Below, piece by piece: positions 8,097 through 17,327 of a DNA stretch of 64,000 nt (position 1 is its first letter; every line of letters starts with the position of its first letter). The notes under the pieces are model-generated. The model saw nothing but the letters and a program-made list of their open reading frames with translations. It had not been told where the DNA came from and did no database searches. A program made the translations under genes and the position numbers. The DNA lies in NCBI RefSeq assembly GCF_000745475.1, contig NZ_JQJJ01000016.1, forward strand, positions 62,001 through 126,000, read 5' to 3'. The stretch is from Allobosea sp. UNC402CLCol (GTDB taxonomy: Bacteria; Pseudomonadota; Alphaproteobacteria; Rhizobiales; Beijerinckiaceae).

Positions 8097-9923
8097 GTGA
8101 TCGTACCGTTTCTCATCATGCTTCGTGAAGGCATCGAGGCCGCGCTGATCGTCGGCATCGTCGCGAGCTATCTGGTCAGGACCGGGCGGTGCGAATGGCT
8201 GCCGGCGCTGTGGGTCGGCGTCGGCCTCGCCTGCGCCGCGAGCCTGGTGGCCGGCGCGGCGCTCGACATCGTCGCGGGGGAATTGCCGCAGCGCGGGCAG
8301 GAACTGTTCGAGGCCGTCATCGGCCTGATCGCCGCCGCCATGCTCGTTTCGATGGTGTTTTGGATGCGCAAGGCGGCGCGTTCGATCAAGGGCGAATTGC
8401 AGGCCGGCGTCGATGCCGCGCTTTCCGGCGAGCATCAGGGCTTCGCTCTGGTCGGCCTCGCCTTCCTCGCCGTGGTGCGCGAGGGGCTGGAATCGGTCTT
8501 CTTCCTGCTCGCCATCTTCCAGCAGAATGGCGGCTGGGGACCTGCGCTCGGCGCCGGGCTCGGCATCCTGCTCGCCGTCGCGGCCGGCTACGCCATCTAT
8601 GCGCTCGGCGTGAAGCTCAATCTGCGCGTCTTCTTCCGCTGGACCGGCATCCTGATCCTGTTCGTCGCGGCCGGGCTCGTCGCGAATGCCGTGCGCTCGC
8701 TGCACGAGGCCGGGCTCTGGAACCACCTGCAGCAGAACGTCTACGATCTCGGCACGACCTTGCCGGCCGATGGCCCGCTGGGCGCAATCCTCTCCGGCTT
8801 CTTCGGCTATCAGGAACGGGCCGCGCTCGGCGAGGTCATCGCCTATCTCGCCTTCCTGGTGCCGGCGCTCGTGCTTTTCCTCAGGGCGGGCGGCCAGGAC
8901 CAGGCCGCCACGGTGGCGCGCGCCGGAACCCGCCATTCGCCGCGCCTGAAGCTTGCTGGCATCGCCACGCTGCTGCTGATCTGCGGCGGCATCAGTGCCT
9001 TCGTCTATGCCGCCGGCAACCGGCGCGCCGCCACGCCGGACCGGAACGAGATCGCCGTCGCCATCACCGACAAGAGCTGCGAGCCGGCAACGCTGACGGT
9101 CCCCGCCGGCAGGCTGAGCTTCGTCGTGACCAATCGCGGCGCACGCGTGCTGGAATGGGAAATCCTCGACGGCGTCATGGTGCTGGAGGAGCGCGAGAAC
9201 ATCGCGCCCGGCCAGTCGCGGCGTCTGACCACGCAGCTCCATCCCGGCGAGTACAGCATCACCTGCGGCCTGCTCAGCGCCCCGCGCGGCCGCCTGATCG
9301 TCCAGGCTTCGACGGCGCAGCCGCGCGTGGCGCTGACGCTGATGGACATGGTCGGCCCGGCCGCCGAATACCGCGCCGTCCTGAGCGAGCGCTCGGCCGC
9401 GTTCGGCAGCGCGCTCGATGCCTTCGAGCAGGCGCAGGCGGTAGGAGACGCGCAGGCCGCGAGCAAGGCCCGCCATGACGCCATTGCGCTCCTCCCGGTG
9501 CTGCGTCCCGCGACGGCGGGCGATAGCGAGCTCGAAACGCTCTTCGCCAAGGTGCAAACCGCCCTTGCCGGCGACACAGCGGCCGTCCCCGCCGAGATCC
9601 GGCAGGCGGGCGAGGCTTTCCGCACGGCGCTCAGCCAGCGCACCGTGCTGCCCGATACCATGCTGGCCGGGGCGATCACACTGTTGTCGCCGCAGGATGG
9701 CGAGACGGGCGCGCCCGAGGATGTCGCCGCCGCGAGTGCCATCGCGCGGCTGCTGCTGCCGCTGACGGCGCGCATCGATCCCGATCTGGCGGCGCGGACC
9801 GGGGCCGATCTTGCCGGCCTGCCGCGCGACGCCAAGCCGGGCGGCGCGACGCGGGCGCTGGCCGAGGATCTCGCGGCCATGCGCAAGGCGCTCGCCCTGC
9901 CCGAGACGGAGCGCAGATCGTGA
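8097..9923 (+). CDS. efeU: EfeU ferrous/ferric iron permease fused to a cupredoxin (EfeO-type) domain
   Basis: The 608-residue inner-membrane protein starts at GTG 8097. Residues 1-275 are an FTR1/EfeU permease with about seven membrane helices and the two iron-binding REXXE motifs (R10-E14, REGIE; R128-E132, REGLE). After a further membrane segment (about 280-300), residues 315-405 form a cupredoxin domain like the N-terminal part of E. coli EfeO, with candidate metal ligands Cys328, Glu353/Glu355 and Cys390. Residues 410-608 are a helical tail without a domain I recognise. In E. coli the cupredoxin belongs to the separate periplasmic EfeO; here it is attached to the permease and the third gene lacks it. 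First gene of efeU-efeB-efeM; its stop overlaps the efeB start. Confidence 0.88.
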   Translation: MIVPFLIMLREGIEAALIVGIVASYLVRTGRCEWLPALWVGVGLACAASLVAGAALDIVAGELPQRGQELFEAVIGLIAAAMLVSMVFWMRKAARSIKGELQAGVDAALSGEHQGFALVGLAFLAVVREGLESVFFLLAIFQQNGGWGPALGAGLGILLAVAAGYAIYALGVKLNLRVFFRWTGILILFVAAGLVANAVRSLHEAGLWNHLQQNVYDLGTTLPADGPLGAILSGFFGYQERAALGEVIAYLAFLVPALVLFLRAGGQDQAATVARAGTRHSPRLKLAGIATLLLICGGISAFVYAAGNRRAATPDRNEIAVAITDKSCEPATLTVPAGRLSFVVTNRGARVLEWEILDGVMVLEERENIAPGQSRRLTTQLHPGEYSITCGLLSAPRGRLIVQASTAQPRVALTLMDMVGPAAEYRAVLSERSAAFGSALDAFEQAQAVGDAQAASKARHDAIALLPVLRPATAGDSELETLFAKVQTALAGDTAAVPAEIRQAGEAFRTALSQRTVLPDTMLAGAITLLSPQDGETGAPEDVAAASAIARLLLPLTARIDPDLAARTGADLAGLPRDAKPGGATRALAEDLAAMRKALALPETERRS

Positions 9924-11254
9924 CGAAACCGGGCAAGGGCTTCGCCCCCTCGCGGCGTTCGCTGCTGACCGGCGGCGCGGCAACCATCGGCGGCGCCACG
10001 CTGGCGCAGGCGGCGCCTCAACCGGCCCAAAACCCGGCCGCAGCGCCCGAGAGCGACGCGACCGCCCAGCGCCAGCCCTTCCACGGCCTGCACCAATCCG
10101 GCATCGTGACGCCGCGTCCCGCGACCGGTCTCGTCGCCGCCTTCGATGTCGCGGCCACCTCGCTCGACGAGCTCGACCGGCTCCTGCGCATCCTGACCGA
10201 GCGCATCGCCTTCCTGATGCAGGGCGGTCCCGCCCCGACCGCCGATCCCGGCTTCCCGCCGCCCGACAGCGGCATCCTCGGCCCGGTGATCGCGCCCGAC
10301 AATCTCACCGTCACCGTCGCGCTCGGCGCTTCCCTGTTCGACGAGCGCTTCGGCTTGAGCCCGTTGAAGCCGAAGCGCCTGCAGCGGATGAAGCGCTTTC
10401 CGAACGACGCGCTCGACGGCGCGCTCTGCCATGGCGATCTCCTGCTGCAGATCTGCTCGAACACCGCCGACACCAATATCCACGCGCTGCGCGACATCCT
10501 GAAGAACACGCCCGATCTGTTGCTGCTGCGCTGGAAGCAGGAAGGCAGCGTGCCGGTGCGCCAGGCCAGATCGACCGATGCCAGGCCGGGCGAACCGCCC
10601 GAAAGCGCGCGCAACCTGCTCGGCTTCCGCGACGGCACGGCCAATCCCGACACCACCGACAAGGCGCTGATGGGCCATCTCGTCTGGGTGCAGGAAGGCT
10701 CCGACGAGCCGGGCTGGGCAGCGCATGGCAGCTATCAGGTCGTGCGTATCATCCGCAATTTCGTCGAGCGCTGGGACCGCACCGCGCTCAGCGAGCAGCA
10801 GGACATCATGGGCCGCATGAAGGCGTCGGGCGCGCCGATGGGCGGCAGCCGCGAATATGACGAGCCCGCCTATGCCGACGATCCCGAAGGCAAGCGCACC
10901 AGGCTCGACGCCCATATCCGGCTGGCCAATCCGCGCCGGCCGGAGACGGAACCGAGCCGCATGCTGCGCCGGCCGTTCAACTATTCCAACGGCGTCACCC
11001 GCGCCGGTCAACTCGACATGGGGCTGCTCTTCATCTCGTTCCAGCAAGATCTGGAGCGCAGTTTCATCGCCGTGCAGAAGCGCCTCGATGGCGAGCCGCT
11101 CGAGGAATACATCAAGCCCGTCGGCGGCGGCTACTTCTTCGCGCTGCCTGGCGTGCCTGACGCGGGCAGCTATCTCGGCGCAGGCCTGATCCGGGCCGCG
11201 CGCGGCATCGTTCCCGCCGCGGCTTCGACTTCCCCCCGCAAGACAGGAGATTGA
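9920..11254 (+). CDS. efeB: EfeB deferrochelatase / Dyp-type heme peroxidase, Tat-exported
   Basis: The 444-residue protein starts at GTG 9920, inside a GTGA overlap with the efeU stop. A twin-arginine signal (SRRSLLTGG, Arg12-Arg13) and an Ala-rich cleavage region indicate folded export with heme to the periplasm. The Dyp-peroxidase GXXDG motif is at 235-239 (GFRDG, Asp238), and the proximal heme ligand is probably His332 (LDAHIRLANPR). The C-terminal block GGGYFFALPGV matches EfeB. In the Efe system it is thought to oxidise Fe(II) to Fe(III) for transfer to EfeU, or to release iron from heme. Confidence 0.92.
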   Translation: MTKPGKGFAPSRRSLLTGGAATIGGATLAQAAPQPAQNPAAAPESDATAQRQPFHGLHQSGIVTPRPATGLVAAFDVAATSLDELDRLLRILTERIAFLMQGGPAPTADPGFPPPDSGILGPVIAPDNLTVTVALGASLFDERFGLSPLKPKRLQRMKRFPNDALDGALCHGDLLLQICSNTADTNIHALRDILKNTPDLLLLRWKQEGSVPVRQARSTDARPGEPPESARNLLGFRDGTANPDTTDKALMGHLVWVQEGSDEPGWAAHGSYQVVRIIRNFVERWDRTALSEQQDIMGRMKASGAPMGGSREYDEPAYADDPEGKRTRLDAHIRLANPRRPETEPSRMLRRPFNYSNGVTRAGQLDMGLLFISFQQDLERSFIAVQKRLDGEPLEEYIKPVGGGYFFALPGVPDAGSYLGAGLIRAARGIVPAAASTSPRKTGD

Positions 11255-11255
11255 T

Positions 11256-12080
11256 ATGAGCTTGCGCTTCGCATGGCTGGCCGGCGCCAGCCTGATCGCC
11301 GCTGTGACAGCCGGATCGGCGCAGGCCGCCTCGCCGCTCGATCTCGTCGCACCCGTCGCCGCGTACAAGCTCTATGTCTCGCAAGGCGTCGACAAGCTGG
11401 TGAAGGACACCAAAGCCTTCACCGACGCGGTCAAGGCCGGCGACCTCGCCAAAGCCAAGGCCCTCTATGCGCCCACCCGCGTCTCCTACGAGATGATCGA
11501 GCCGGTCGCGGAATTGTTCAGCGATCTCGATGGCAAGATCGATTCGCGCGCCGACGATCACGAGAAGAAGGAGGAGGACCCGGAGTTCACCGGCTTCCAT
11601 CGCATCGAATACGGGCTCTTCGCCAAGAACAGCACCGAGGGGCTTGGCCCCTTCGCCGACACGCTCATGGCCGACGTCACCGAGTTGCAGGGCCGCATCA
11701 AGGGGCTGACCGTTCCGCCGGACAAGATGGTCGGGGGCGCGGCGGCGCTGATCGAGGAGGTCGCCGCGACCAAAGTCTCCGGCGAGGAGGATCGCTACAG
11801 CCACACCGATCTCTGGGACTTCCAGGCCAATGTCGACGGCGCCAAGACGATCGTCGACCTGCTGCGCCCGCTCGTCGTCAAGGACGACAAGGCGCTGGCC
11901 GAGAAGATCGACGCCAATTTCGCCACGGTCGACAAGACGCTGGCCAAATACAAGCTCCAGGACGGCGGCTTCGAGACCTATGACAAGCTGAGTGAGGCCG
12001 ACCGCAAGGCGCTCGCCGCGACGATCACCACGCTCGCGGAAGACCTCGCCAAGCTCAAGGGCGTGCTCGGCCTCGGCTGA
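11256..12080 (+). CDS. efeM: EfeM-type periplasmic iron-binding protein (M75/imelysin domain only)
   Basis: The 274-residue protein has a Sec signal peptide (cleavage near AQA-A at residue 24), then a single M75/imelysin domain with the HXXE motif at His115-Glu118 (FHRIEYGLF). It lacks the N-terminal cupredoxin domain of full EfeO, so it is the short EfeM form; the cupredoxin is found fused to EfeU in the same operon. It should bind iron in the periplasm and deliver it to the permease. The start is one base after the efeB stop, preceded by AGACAGGAG. Confidence 0.88.
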   Translation: MSLRFAWLAGASLIAAVTAGSAQAASPLDLVAPVAAYKLYVSQGVDKLVKDTKAFTDAVKAGDLAKAKALYAPTRVSYEMIEPVAELFSDLDGKIDSRADDHEKKEEDPEFTGFHRIEYGLFAKNSTEGLGPFADTLMADVTELQGRIKGLTVPPDKMVGGAAALIEEVAATKVSGEEDRYSHTDLWDFQANVDGAKTIVDLLRPLVVKDDKALAEKIDANFATVDKTLAKYKLQDGGFETYDKLSEADRKALAATITTLAEDLAKLKGVLGLG

Positions 12081-12130
12081 GCGCCCCCGACACAGAACGG
12101 TCACGCTGGCGCGGCACTCGACAGGTGGAA

Positions 12131-12158
12131 GCCGATGCGCCAATGACGGCACATCGGC
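12131..12158. repeat. Inverted repeat GCCGATG-N14-CATCGGC after the efe operon
   Basis: A perfect 7-bp dyad lies in the 116-bp gap between efeM and the arginase gene. It could be a hairpin helping to end the efe transcript or an operator for the arginase gene. No U-tract follows, so it is not a typical intrinsic terminator. Confidence 0.3.
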
Positions 12159-12196
12159 GTCACCGCCTTTCAAGCCACCATCAACGGACTGCCAGC

Positions 12197-13177
12197 ATGA
12201 CCGCCTCTTCCGCGAACGCACCCGCCTCCCAGGGCCGCATCGCCCTGCTCGGCGCGCCGATCGAGGTCGGCGCCTCCCGTCGCGGCGCGCTGATGGGCCC
12301 CGCCGGACTGCGCACCGCCGGGCTCACGCGCGTGCTGGAAGAGCTCGGCTACACCGTCGAGGACCATGGCGACATCCTGCCGCGCGACCTGACGCCCGTC
12401 GACGGTCCGGCGCCCGAGAACGCCCGCTTCTACCCTGAGATCGCCGCCTGGATGCGCGCGCTCAGCGCCCGCGCCTATGAGCTCGCCCGCACCGGCGCGA
12501 CACCGATCTTCCTCGGCGGCGACCACAGCCTGTCGATGGGCTCGGTCAACGGCGTCGCGCGGCACTGGCAGGAGCAGGGCCGCAAGCTCTTCGTGCTCTG
12601 GCTCGACGCCCATGCCGATTTCAACATGCCGGCCATCTCGCCCTCCGGGAACATGCATGGCATGTCCTCGGCCTTTCTCTGCGGCGAGGCGGGCCTCGAC
12701 GATCTGCTCGGCACGGAACCCCGCGCCTCGATTACCCCGGCCCAGCTCAGCCTGTTCGGCATCCGCTCGGTCGATCCGCTCGAGAAGGCGGCCGTGAAGG
12801 CACGCGGCGTCGATGTCGCCGACATGCGCGCCATCGACGAGCACGGCGTCGGCGTGCTGATCCGCCAGGTCATCGAGAAGGTGCGCGCCGCCAACGGCGT
12901 GCTGCACGTCTCCTTCGACGTCGATTTCATCGACCCGCCGCTGGCGCCGGGCGTCGGCACCACCGTTCCGGGCGGGGCGACCTATCGCGAGGCGCATCTG
13001 GTGATGGAGCTGCTGCACGATTCCGGGCTGGTGCGCTCGATGGACATCGTCGAGCTCAACCCCTTCCTCGACGATCGCGGCCAGACGGCGCGTCTCGCCG
13101 TCGAGCTGGCGGGCAGCCTGTTCGGCCAGCAGATCACCGACCGCCAGACGCCGTCCAACGCGATCGGCGCGGCCTGA
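12197..13177 (+). CDS. rocF: Arginase (ureohydrolase family)
   Basis: The 326-residue protein hydrolyses arginine to ornithine and urea with a binuclear manganese centre. The ligand motifs are all present: GGDHS (Asp109, His110), DAHADFN (Asp137, His139, Asp141), and SFDVDFIDP (Asp241, Asp243). The DIVELNPFLDDR block late in the protein is typical of true arginases rather than agmatinases or formimidoylglutamases. ATG 12197 is chosen because the frame upstream (from 12125) is not family-like. No ornithine cyclodeaminase or arginine transporter lies beside it, so it is probably monocistronic. Confidence 0.88.
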   Translation: MTASSANAPASQGRIALLGAPIEVGASRRGALMGPAGLRTAGLTRVLEELGYTVEDHGDILPRDLTPVDGPAPENARFYPEIAAWMRALSARAYELARTGATPIFLGGDHSLSMGSVNGVARHWQEQGRKLFVLWLDAHADFNMPAISPSGNMHGMSSAFLCGEAGLDDLLGTEPRASITPAQLSLFGIRSVDPLEKAAVKARGVDVADMRAIDEHGVGVLIRQVIEKVRAANGVLHVSFDVDFIDPPLAPGVGTTVPGGATYREAHLVMELLHDSGLVRSMDIVELNPFLDDRGQTARLAVELAGSLFGQQITDRQTPSNAIGAA

Positions 13178-13183
13178 AGTCGC

Positions 13184-13197
13184 GCTTTCGCGAAAGC
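13184..13197. repeat. Perfect 14-bp palindrome GCTTTCGCGAAAGC after arginase
   Basis: A gapless palindrome lies 7 bp after the arginase stop, in the 87-bp gap before the next gene. It could form a short hairpin or be part of a dispersed repeat; function not evident. Confidence 0.3.
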
Positions 13198-13264
13198 CGA
13201 TCTTCATTCTTGGATGGCATAGCCTGTTTCGCCGGCTGCAAGGCTGGCGGAACGGAACCGCATC

Positions 13265-14410
13265 ATGAAGATCGCGCTCGTCGGCACGGGCTTCGTCGCC
13301 GACTATTACATGACGACGCTCGCGAACCACCCGGCACTGTCGCTCGCCGGCGTCTGGGATCGCGACGGCGCGCGTCTCGAAGCCTTCCGCAGCTTCCACA
13401 ATGTCCCGGCCTATCCCGATCTCGGCACCCTGCTGGCCGATCCGGCCGTGCAGATCGTCGTCAACCTGACGACGCCCGAAAGCCATTACGAGATCACCCA
13501 TCGCGCGCTGGCTGCCGGCAAGCATGTCTATTGTGAGAAGCCGCTCGCCATGGAGCTGGCGCAAGCCGAGGCGCTGGTCTCGCAGGCGCAAGGCTCCGGG
13601 CTGACACTGGCGACGGCCCCTGCCAACGGGCTCAGCGACGCGCATCGCCTTGTCGATGAAACGCTGCGTGCGGGACGTATCGGCGCGCCCCGGCTGGTCT
13701 ATGCCGCCATGGAGGACGGACCGGTCTTCCGCGACAATTGGGCTCGCTGGCGCTCGCGCTCGGGTGCGCCCTGGCCGGGGCTGCACGAATTCGAGATCGG
13801 CTGCACGCTGGAGCATGCCGGGTACGCGCTCTCCTGGCTGGTGACGCTGTTCGGCCCGGTCGAGAGCCTGACCGCCTTCTCCGCCGTGACATTTCCGGAC
13901 AAGGGGCCGGGCACCGGGCATATCGCGATGGCGCCGGATTTCTCGGTCGGCTGCCTGAGCTTCCGCTCCGGCGTCGTGGCGAGGCTGACGAACGGGCTGG
14001 CAGCACCGCGCGACCGCTCATTGCAGATCTTCGCGGAAAAGGGCTCGCTCACGGTGCGCGACCTCTGGGACAACCGCTCCACCGTCCATGTCGAGGAAAC
14101 CGACGCGCCGCGCCCGCTGCTCGGCCGGCTCCTGACCCGCGCCGAGGCGAAGCTCGGGCGTGCCTTGCCCTGGAAGCCGACGCCCGGCCGGCGCCTGCCC
14201 TATCCGGCGCAGGCAGCGAGCAAGGCCCTGCCGAACTTCCCCTCGCAGATCGATTTCATGCGCGGCATCGCCGATCAGGCCGAGGCGATCGCTCGCGGAG
14301 AGGCGCCACGCTTCTCCGGCGCGCTGGCGCTGCACATCACGGAACTCGCGCTGGCCCTGAACAATGCGCGCGACCTGCCGCAGCCTTATCGGGTGAGGTC
14401 GCGTTTCTGA
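13265..14410 (+). CDS. Gfo/Idh/MocA family oxidoreductase
   Basis: The 381-residue NAD(P)-dependent dehydrogenase has an N-terminal Rossmann fold (VGTGFVADYY, residues 6-15) and the family catalytic motif EKP with Lys92 (YCEKPLAMEL). The C-terminal part fits the GFO_IDH_MocA substrate domain. It probably oxidises or reduces a sugar, inositol or sugar-derived compound; the substrate cannot be told. It stands alone on the plus strand, facing a second, distantly related family member whose stop codon directly abuts its own. Confidence 0.82.
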   Translation: MKIALVGTGFVADYYMTTLANHPALSLAGVWDRDGARLEAFRSFHNVPAYPDLGTLLADPAVQIVVNLTTPESHYEITHRALAAGKHVYCEKPLAMELAQAEALVSQAQGSGLTLATAPANGLSDAHRLVDETLRAGRIGAPRLVYAAMEDGPVFRDNWARWRSRSGAPWPGLHEFEIGCTLEHAGYALSWLVTLFGPVESLTAFSAVTFPDKGPGTGHIAMAPDFSVGCLSFRSGVVARLTNGLAAPRDRSLQIFAEKGSLTVRDLWDNRSTVHVEETDAPRPLLGRLLTRAEAKLGRALPWKPTPGRRLPYPAQAASKALPNFPSQIDFMRGIADQAEAIARGEAPRFSGALALHITELALALNNARDLPQPYRVRSRF

Positions 14411-15457
14411 TCAGTCGCGCCCTGCCGGCGGCTGGGCCAGCACGGTTTCGATGATGCGCAGCACGGCCGCGCTTTCCGAGAGCGGCATCGTCGCGCAACG
14501 CGTCTCTCCGGCCCGAACCGCAGCCATCACCGCCTCCGCCTGAAATTGCAGGCCGTGACCGGGAAAGGCGAAAACCTCGCTGCGGCGTCCGACCTTCGGA
14601 ATGCGGTCGAGAAAGCGCGTGGCGAGACCCTGTCCGCGCTCATAGACCGCTGAAGCCCGAACGGGATCGCTGACGAAGCTCAGGCGCTGCCCCTTCAGAA
14701 ACGGGGTTTCGATCAGCAGCGACCCTCGCGTGCCTTCGATCAGGAAACGATTAGTGCCATTGCGGTCGAAGCCGCAGGAAAGCTCGGCCACGGCCTGCGG
14801 ATAATCGAGCCTGAATTCGCTGCGCAGATCGACGCCGCTCGCCGCGGCGAGCCAGCGCCCGCTGGCGGCCTGCGGCTCGCCGAGCAGATGCAGCACCAGC
14901 GACAGCGGATAGACGCCGAGATCGAAGGCCGCGCCGCCGCCCAGCGCCGGATCGAAGAAGCGGCTGCCCGGTTCCTGCGGGTGGGCATAGGAGAGATCCG
15001 CGCGAATGCGCCTGATGTCTCCGATCCGCCCTGCCGCGAGCTGTTCGCGGACCGCGCGGACCGCTGGCAGGAAGCGGCTCCACAGCGCCTCCATGGCGAA
15101 GACGCCGTGCTCGCACGACGCCTGCGCAATCGCCTCGACATCGCCGCTCCTCAGCGCGATCGGCTTCTCGATCAGCACCGGCTTGCCGGCGGCGATGACC
15201 TTCAGCGCCAGCGCGGCATGGAGATGGTTCGGCGTCGCGATATAGACCGCTGCGACGGCCGGATCGGCGAGAAAGGCTGTTTCGTCGTCATAGGCCGTCG
15301 CACTGAGGCGGCCGGCGAAGGCCTGCGCCTTGTCCTGCGAGCGCGAATGAACGGCCGCGATGCGTGCCTGCGGCAGCAGGCCGAGATCGGCGGCGAAGAG
15401 CCCGGCGATGGCGCCGGTGCCCATGATCCCCCAGCCGAATGACCGTTCCTGCGCCAC
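14411..15457 (-). CDS. Gfo/Idh/MocA family oxidoreductase (dihydrodiol-dehydrogenase-like)
   Basis: The 348-residue protein has a Rossmann start GIMGTGAIAG (residues 10-19) and catalytic Lys98 in LIEKPIAL. The short-length form and the FMEALWSRF-like block (here FAMEALWSRFLP) resemble the subgroup annotated as trans-1,2-dihydrobenzene-1,2-diol dehydrogenase or xylose dehydrogenase. The substrate is unknown. It is convergent with the other Gfo/Idh/MocA gene: the plus-strand stop (14408-14410) and this stop (14411-14413) together form TGATCA. Confidence 0.82.
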   Translation of the reverse strand: MAQERSFGWGIMGTGAIAGLFAADLGLLPQARIAAVHSRSQDKAQAFAGRLSATAYDDETAFLADPAVAAVYIATPNHLHAALALKVIAAGKPVLIEKPIALRSGDVEAIAQASCEHGVFAMEALWSRFLPAVRAVREQLAAGRIGDIRRIRADLSYAHPQEPGSRFFDPALGGGAAFDLGVYPLSLVLHLLGEPQAASGRWLAAASGVDLRSEFRLDYPQAVAELSCGFDRNGTNRFLIEGTRGSLLIETPFLKGQRLSFVSDPVRASAVYERGQGLATRFLDRIPKVGRRSEVFAFPGHGLQFQAEAVMAAVRAGETRCATMPLSESAAVLRIIETVLAQPPAGRD

Positions 15458-15513
15458 GCGCCCCTCCGTCGCTGTCGCCAGCGATAGCGGGCACGCGGTT
15501 AAGGGGGCGTTCC

Positions 15514-17121
15514 TCAGACCGCCAGCGCCATGCCGTCCTTGCGATGGTCGGAGGCGCCGAACATCACGCCGCGGGCGTGATCGACCCAGATCGCCTGGCA
15601 GCCGCCGAGCGGCTCCTCGGCCCAGACCACGTCATGGCCGCGTGCCTTGAGATCGGCCGCGACGCTTTCGGGGATCGTCGGCTCCAGCGAGAGCTTGCCG
15701 TCATAGGCGAAGCTGCGGGCTGTGTCGGATGCCTGCTGCGGATCGAGGCCGCGATCGAGAATGCCGGAGATGAAATGGGCGTGGCCGGTCGACTGGTACT
15801 GCCCGCCCATCACGCCGAAAGGCATCACCGCACGACCACCCTTGGCGAGCATGCCGGGGATGATGGTGTGGAAGGGGCGCTTGCGCGGCGCGATGGCGTT
15901 GGGATGGCCCTCGATCAGGCGGAAGCCCGAGCCGCGGTTCTGCAGCATGACGCCGGATTTCTCCGCATAGATGCCGCTGCCGAAGGCCGAGAAGATCGAG
16001 TTGATGAAGGAGATCATGTTGCCGTCGCCGTCGACGACGCAGAGATAGATCGTGTCCTTGTGCAAGGGCATGTCGAAGGCTTCAGGCTTCGCCGCCTTCT
16101 CCAGGCTGATCTGCGCCCGCAGCCGGCCGACGAATGCGTCGGACAGGAACGCCTCGGTGTCGAAGGGGCTCGCAGCCGGATCGGCGACCAGCGCGTCGCG
16201 CTGGCGATAGGCCGCCTTGCTGGCCTCCGCGAGGAGATGGATGCGGTCAGCTTCGCCGAGCTTGCCGTCCTTCAGGTCGAAGCCGTCGAGGATGCGCGCG
16301 ATCAACAGCGCCGCGATGCCCTGGCCGTTCGGCGGGCACTCCCAGAGATGGTGGTCGCGATAAGTGGCGCCGATCGGATCGACATAATCCGGCTTCGCGG
16401 TGGCGAAATCCTCGACCGCCATCAGGCTGCCGGCCTTGTTCAGGACGGCGACCATCTCCTCCGCGGCCTCGCCCTCATAGAAGGCGGCACGGCCTTCGCG
16501 AGCGATGCGGCGCAGCATCCTGCCGAGAGCGGGGTGGACCATCTTGTCACCCGTCACCGGCGCCTTGCCGCCGGGCAGGTAGACGGCATTGCCGAGGCCG
16601 TGCTTCTCGATGCGGCCGCGATAGCGGTTCCAGTCGAGCGAGACGCGCGGCGTCACCACGAAGCCCTCCTCGGCGGCGCGGATCGCCGCAGTGAAGATCT
16701 CGTCGAGGCTCTTGCTGCCGTGATCGGCGTTGAGGCGGCACCAGGCGTCGATCGCGCCCGGCACGGTGACGGCATGAGGCGAATCCGGCGCGATCGCGGT
16801 CAGGCCCTGGTCGAGGAACCAGCCGAGCTCGGCCTTGGCGGGCGCGCGGCCCGAGCCGTTGATGGCGACCATCTTGCCGCCGGCCGGGGCATAGATCGCG
16901 AAGCAGTCGCCGCCGATGCCGGTCATGTGCGGATCGACCACCGCCTGCACCGCGACCGCCGCGATGGCCGCGTCGACGGCGTTGCCGCCGGCGCGCAGGA
17001 TGTCGACGGCCGCCAGCGTCGCCGCCGGATGCGAGGTCGCGGCCATGCCGCGCTCGCCGACCGCCACCGAACGGCCCGGCACCATGAAATCGCGATTGCC
17101 CCAGCTCATATCCCGCTCCAT
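15514..17121 (-). CDS. Gamma-glutamyltransferase-family Ntn hydrolase
   Basis: The 535-residue protein matches the GGT family along its whole length. The autoprocessing and catalytic Thr is Thr357, at the start of the small subunit (KDTIYLCVVDGDGNMIS), and the large subunit carries GGNAVDAAIA and TGIGGDCFAIY blocks. No signal peptide is visible (MERDMSWGNRDF), unlike classical periplasmic GGT, so a cytoplasmic role is likely. Some such proteins act on other amides such as oxamate or on gamma-glutamyl compounds. A start at Met5 is equally possible. It is divergent from murU with a 206-bp gene-free gap. Confidence 0.83.
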   Translation of the reverse strand: MERDMSWGNRDFMVPGRSVAVGERGMAATSHPAATLAAVDILRAGGNAVDAAIAAVAVQAVVDPHMTGIGGDCFAIYAPAGGKMVAINGSGRAPAKAELGWFLDQGLTAIAPDSPHAVTVPGAIDAWCRLNADHGSKSLDEIFTAAIRAAEEGFVVTPRVSLDWNRYRGRIEKHGLGNAVYLPGGKAPVTGDKMVHPALGRMLRRIAREGRAAFYEGEAAEEMVAVLNKAGSLMAVEDFATAKPDYVDPIGATYRDHHLWECPPNGQGIAALLIARILDGFDLKDGKLGEADRIHLLAEASKAAYRQRDALVADPAASPFDTEAFLSDAFVGRLRAQISLEKAAKPEAFDMPLHKDTIYLCVVDGDGNMISFINSIFSAFGSGIYAEKSGVMLQNRGSGFRLIEGHPNAIAPRKRPFHTIIPGMLAKGGRAVMPFGVMGGQYQSTGHAHFISGILDRGLDPQQASDTARSFAYDGKLSLEPTIPESVAADLKARGHDVVWAEEPLGGCQAIWVDHARGVMFGASDHRKDGMALAV

Positions 17122-17327
17122 CCGTTCCCGGTGCCGATTCCGGCATCCTCGTTTCGGGCAAGGCTTTGACCGCAGAAACCGGCGCTGACAATCCCGTGCC
17201 GCGCATGGCCGGCATGGTTCCGCGGTGCCGGCAGGAGCGAGCGCCGCCTGGCCGGGACCCGCGGCAGGGACGGTGTGGTCTGCGGCCTTGTCTGCTAGCT
17301 TCGGTCGACGAACAGGGAGAGATTCGC

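Noticed and set aside
8031..11368. Long minus-strand open frames over efeU and efeB
   Set aside because: Arg/Ala/Gly-rich shadow translations with no motif; the plus-strand frames carry REXXE, Tat and Dyp signatures.
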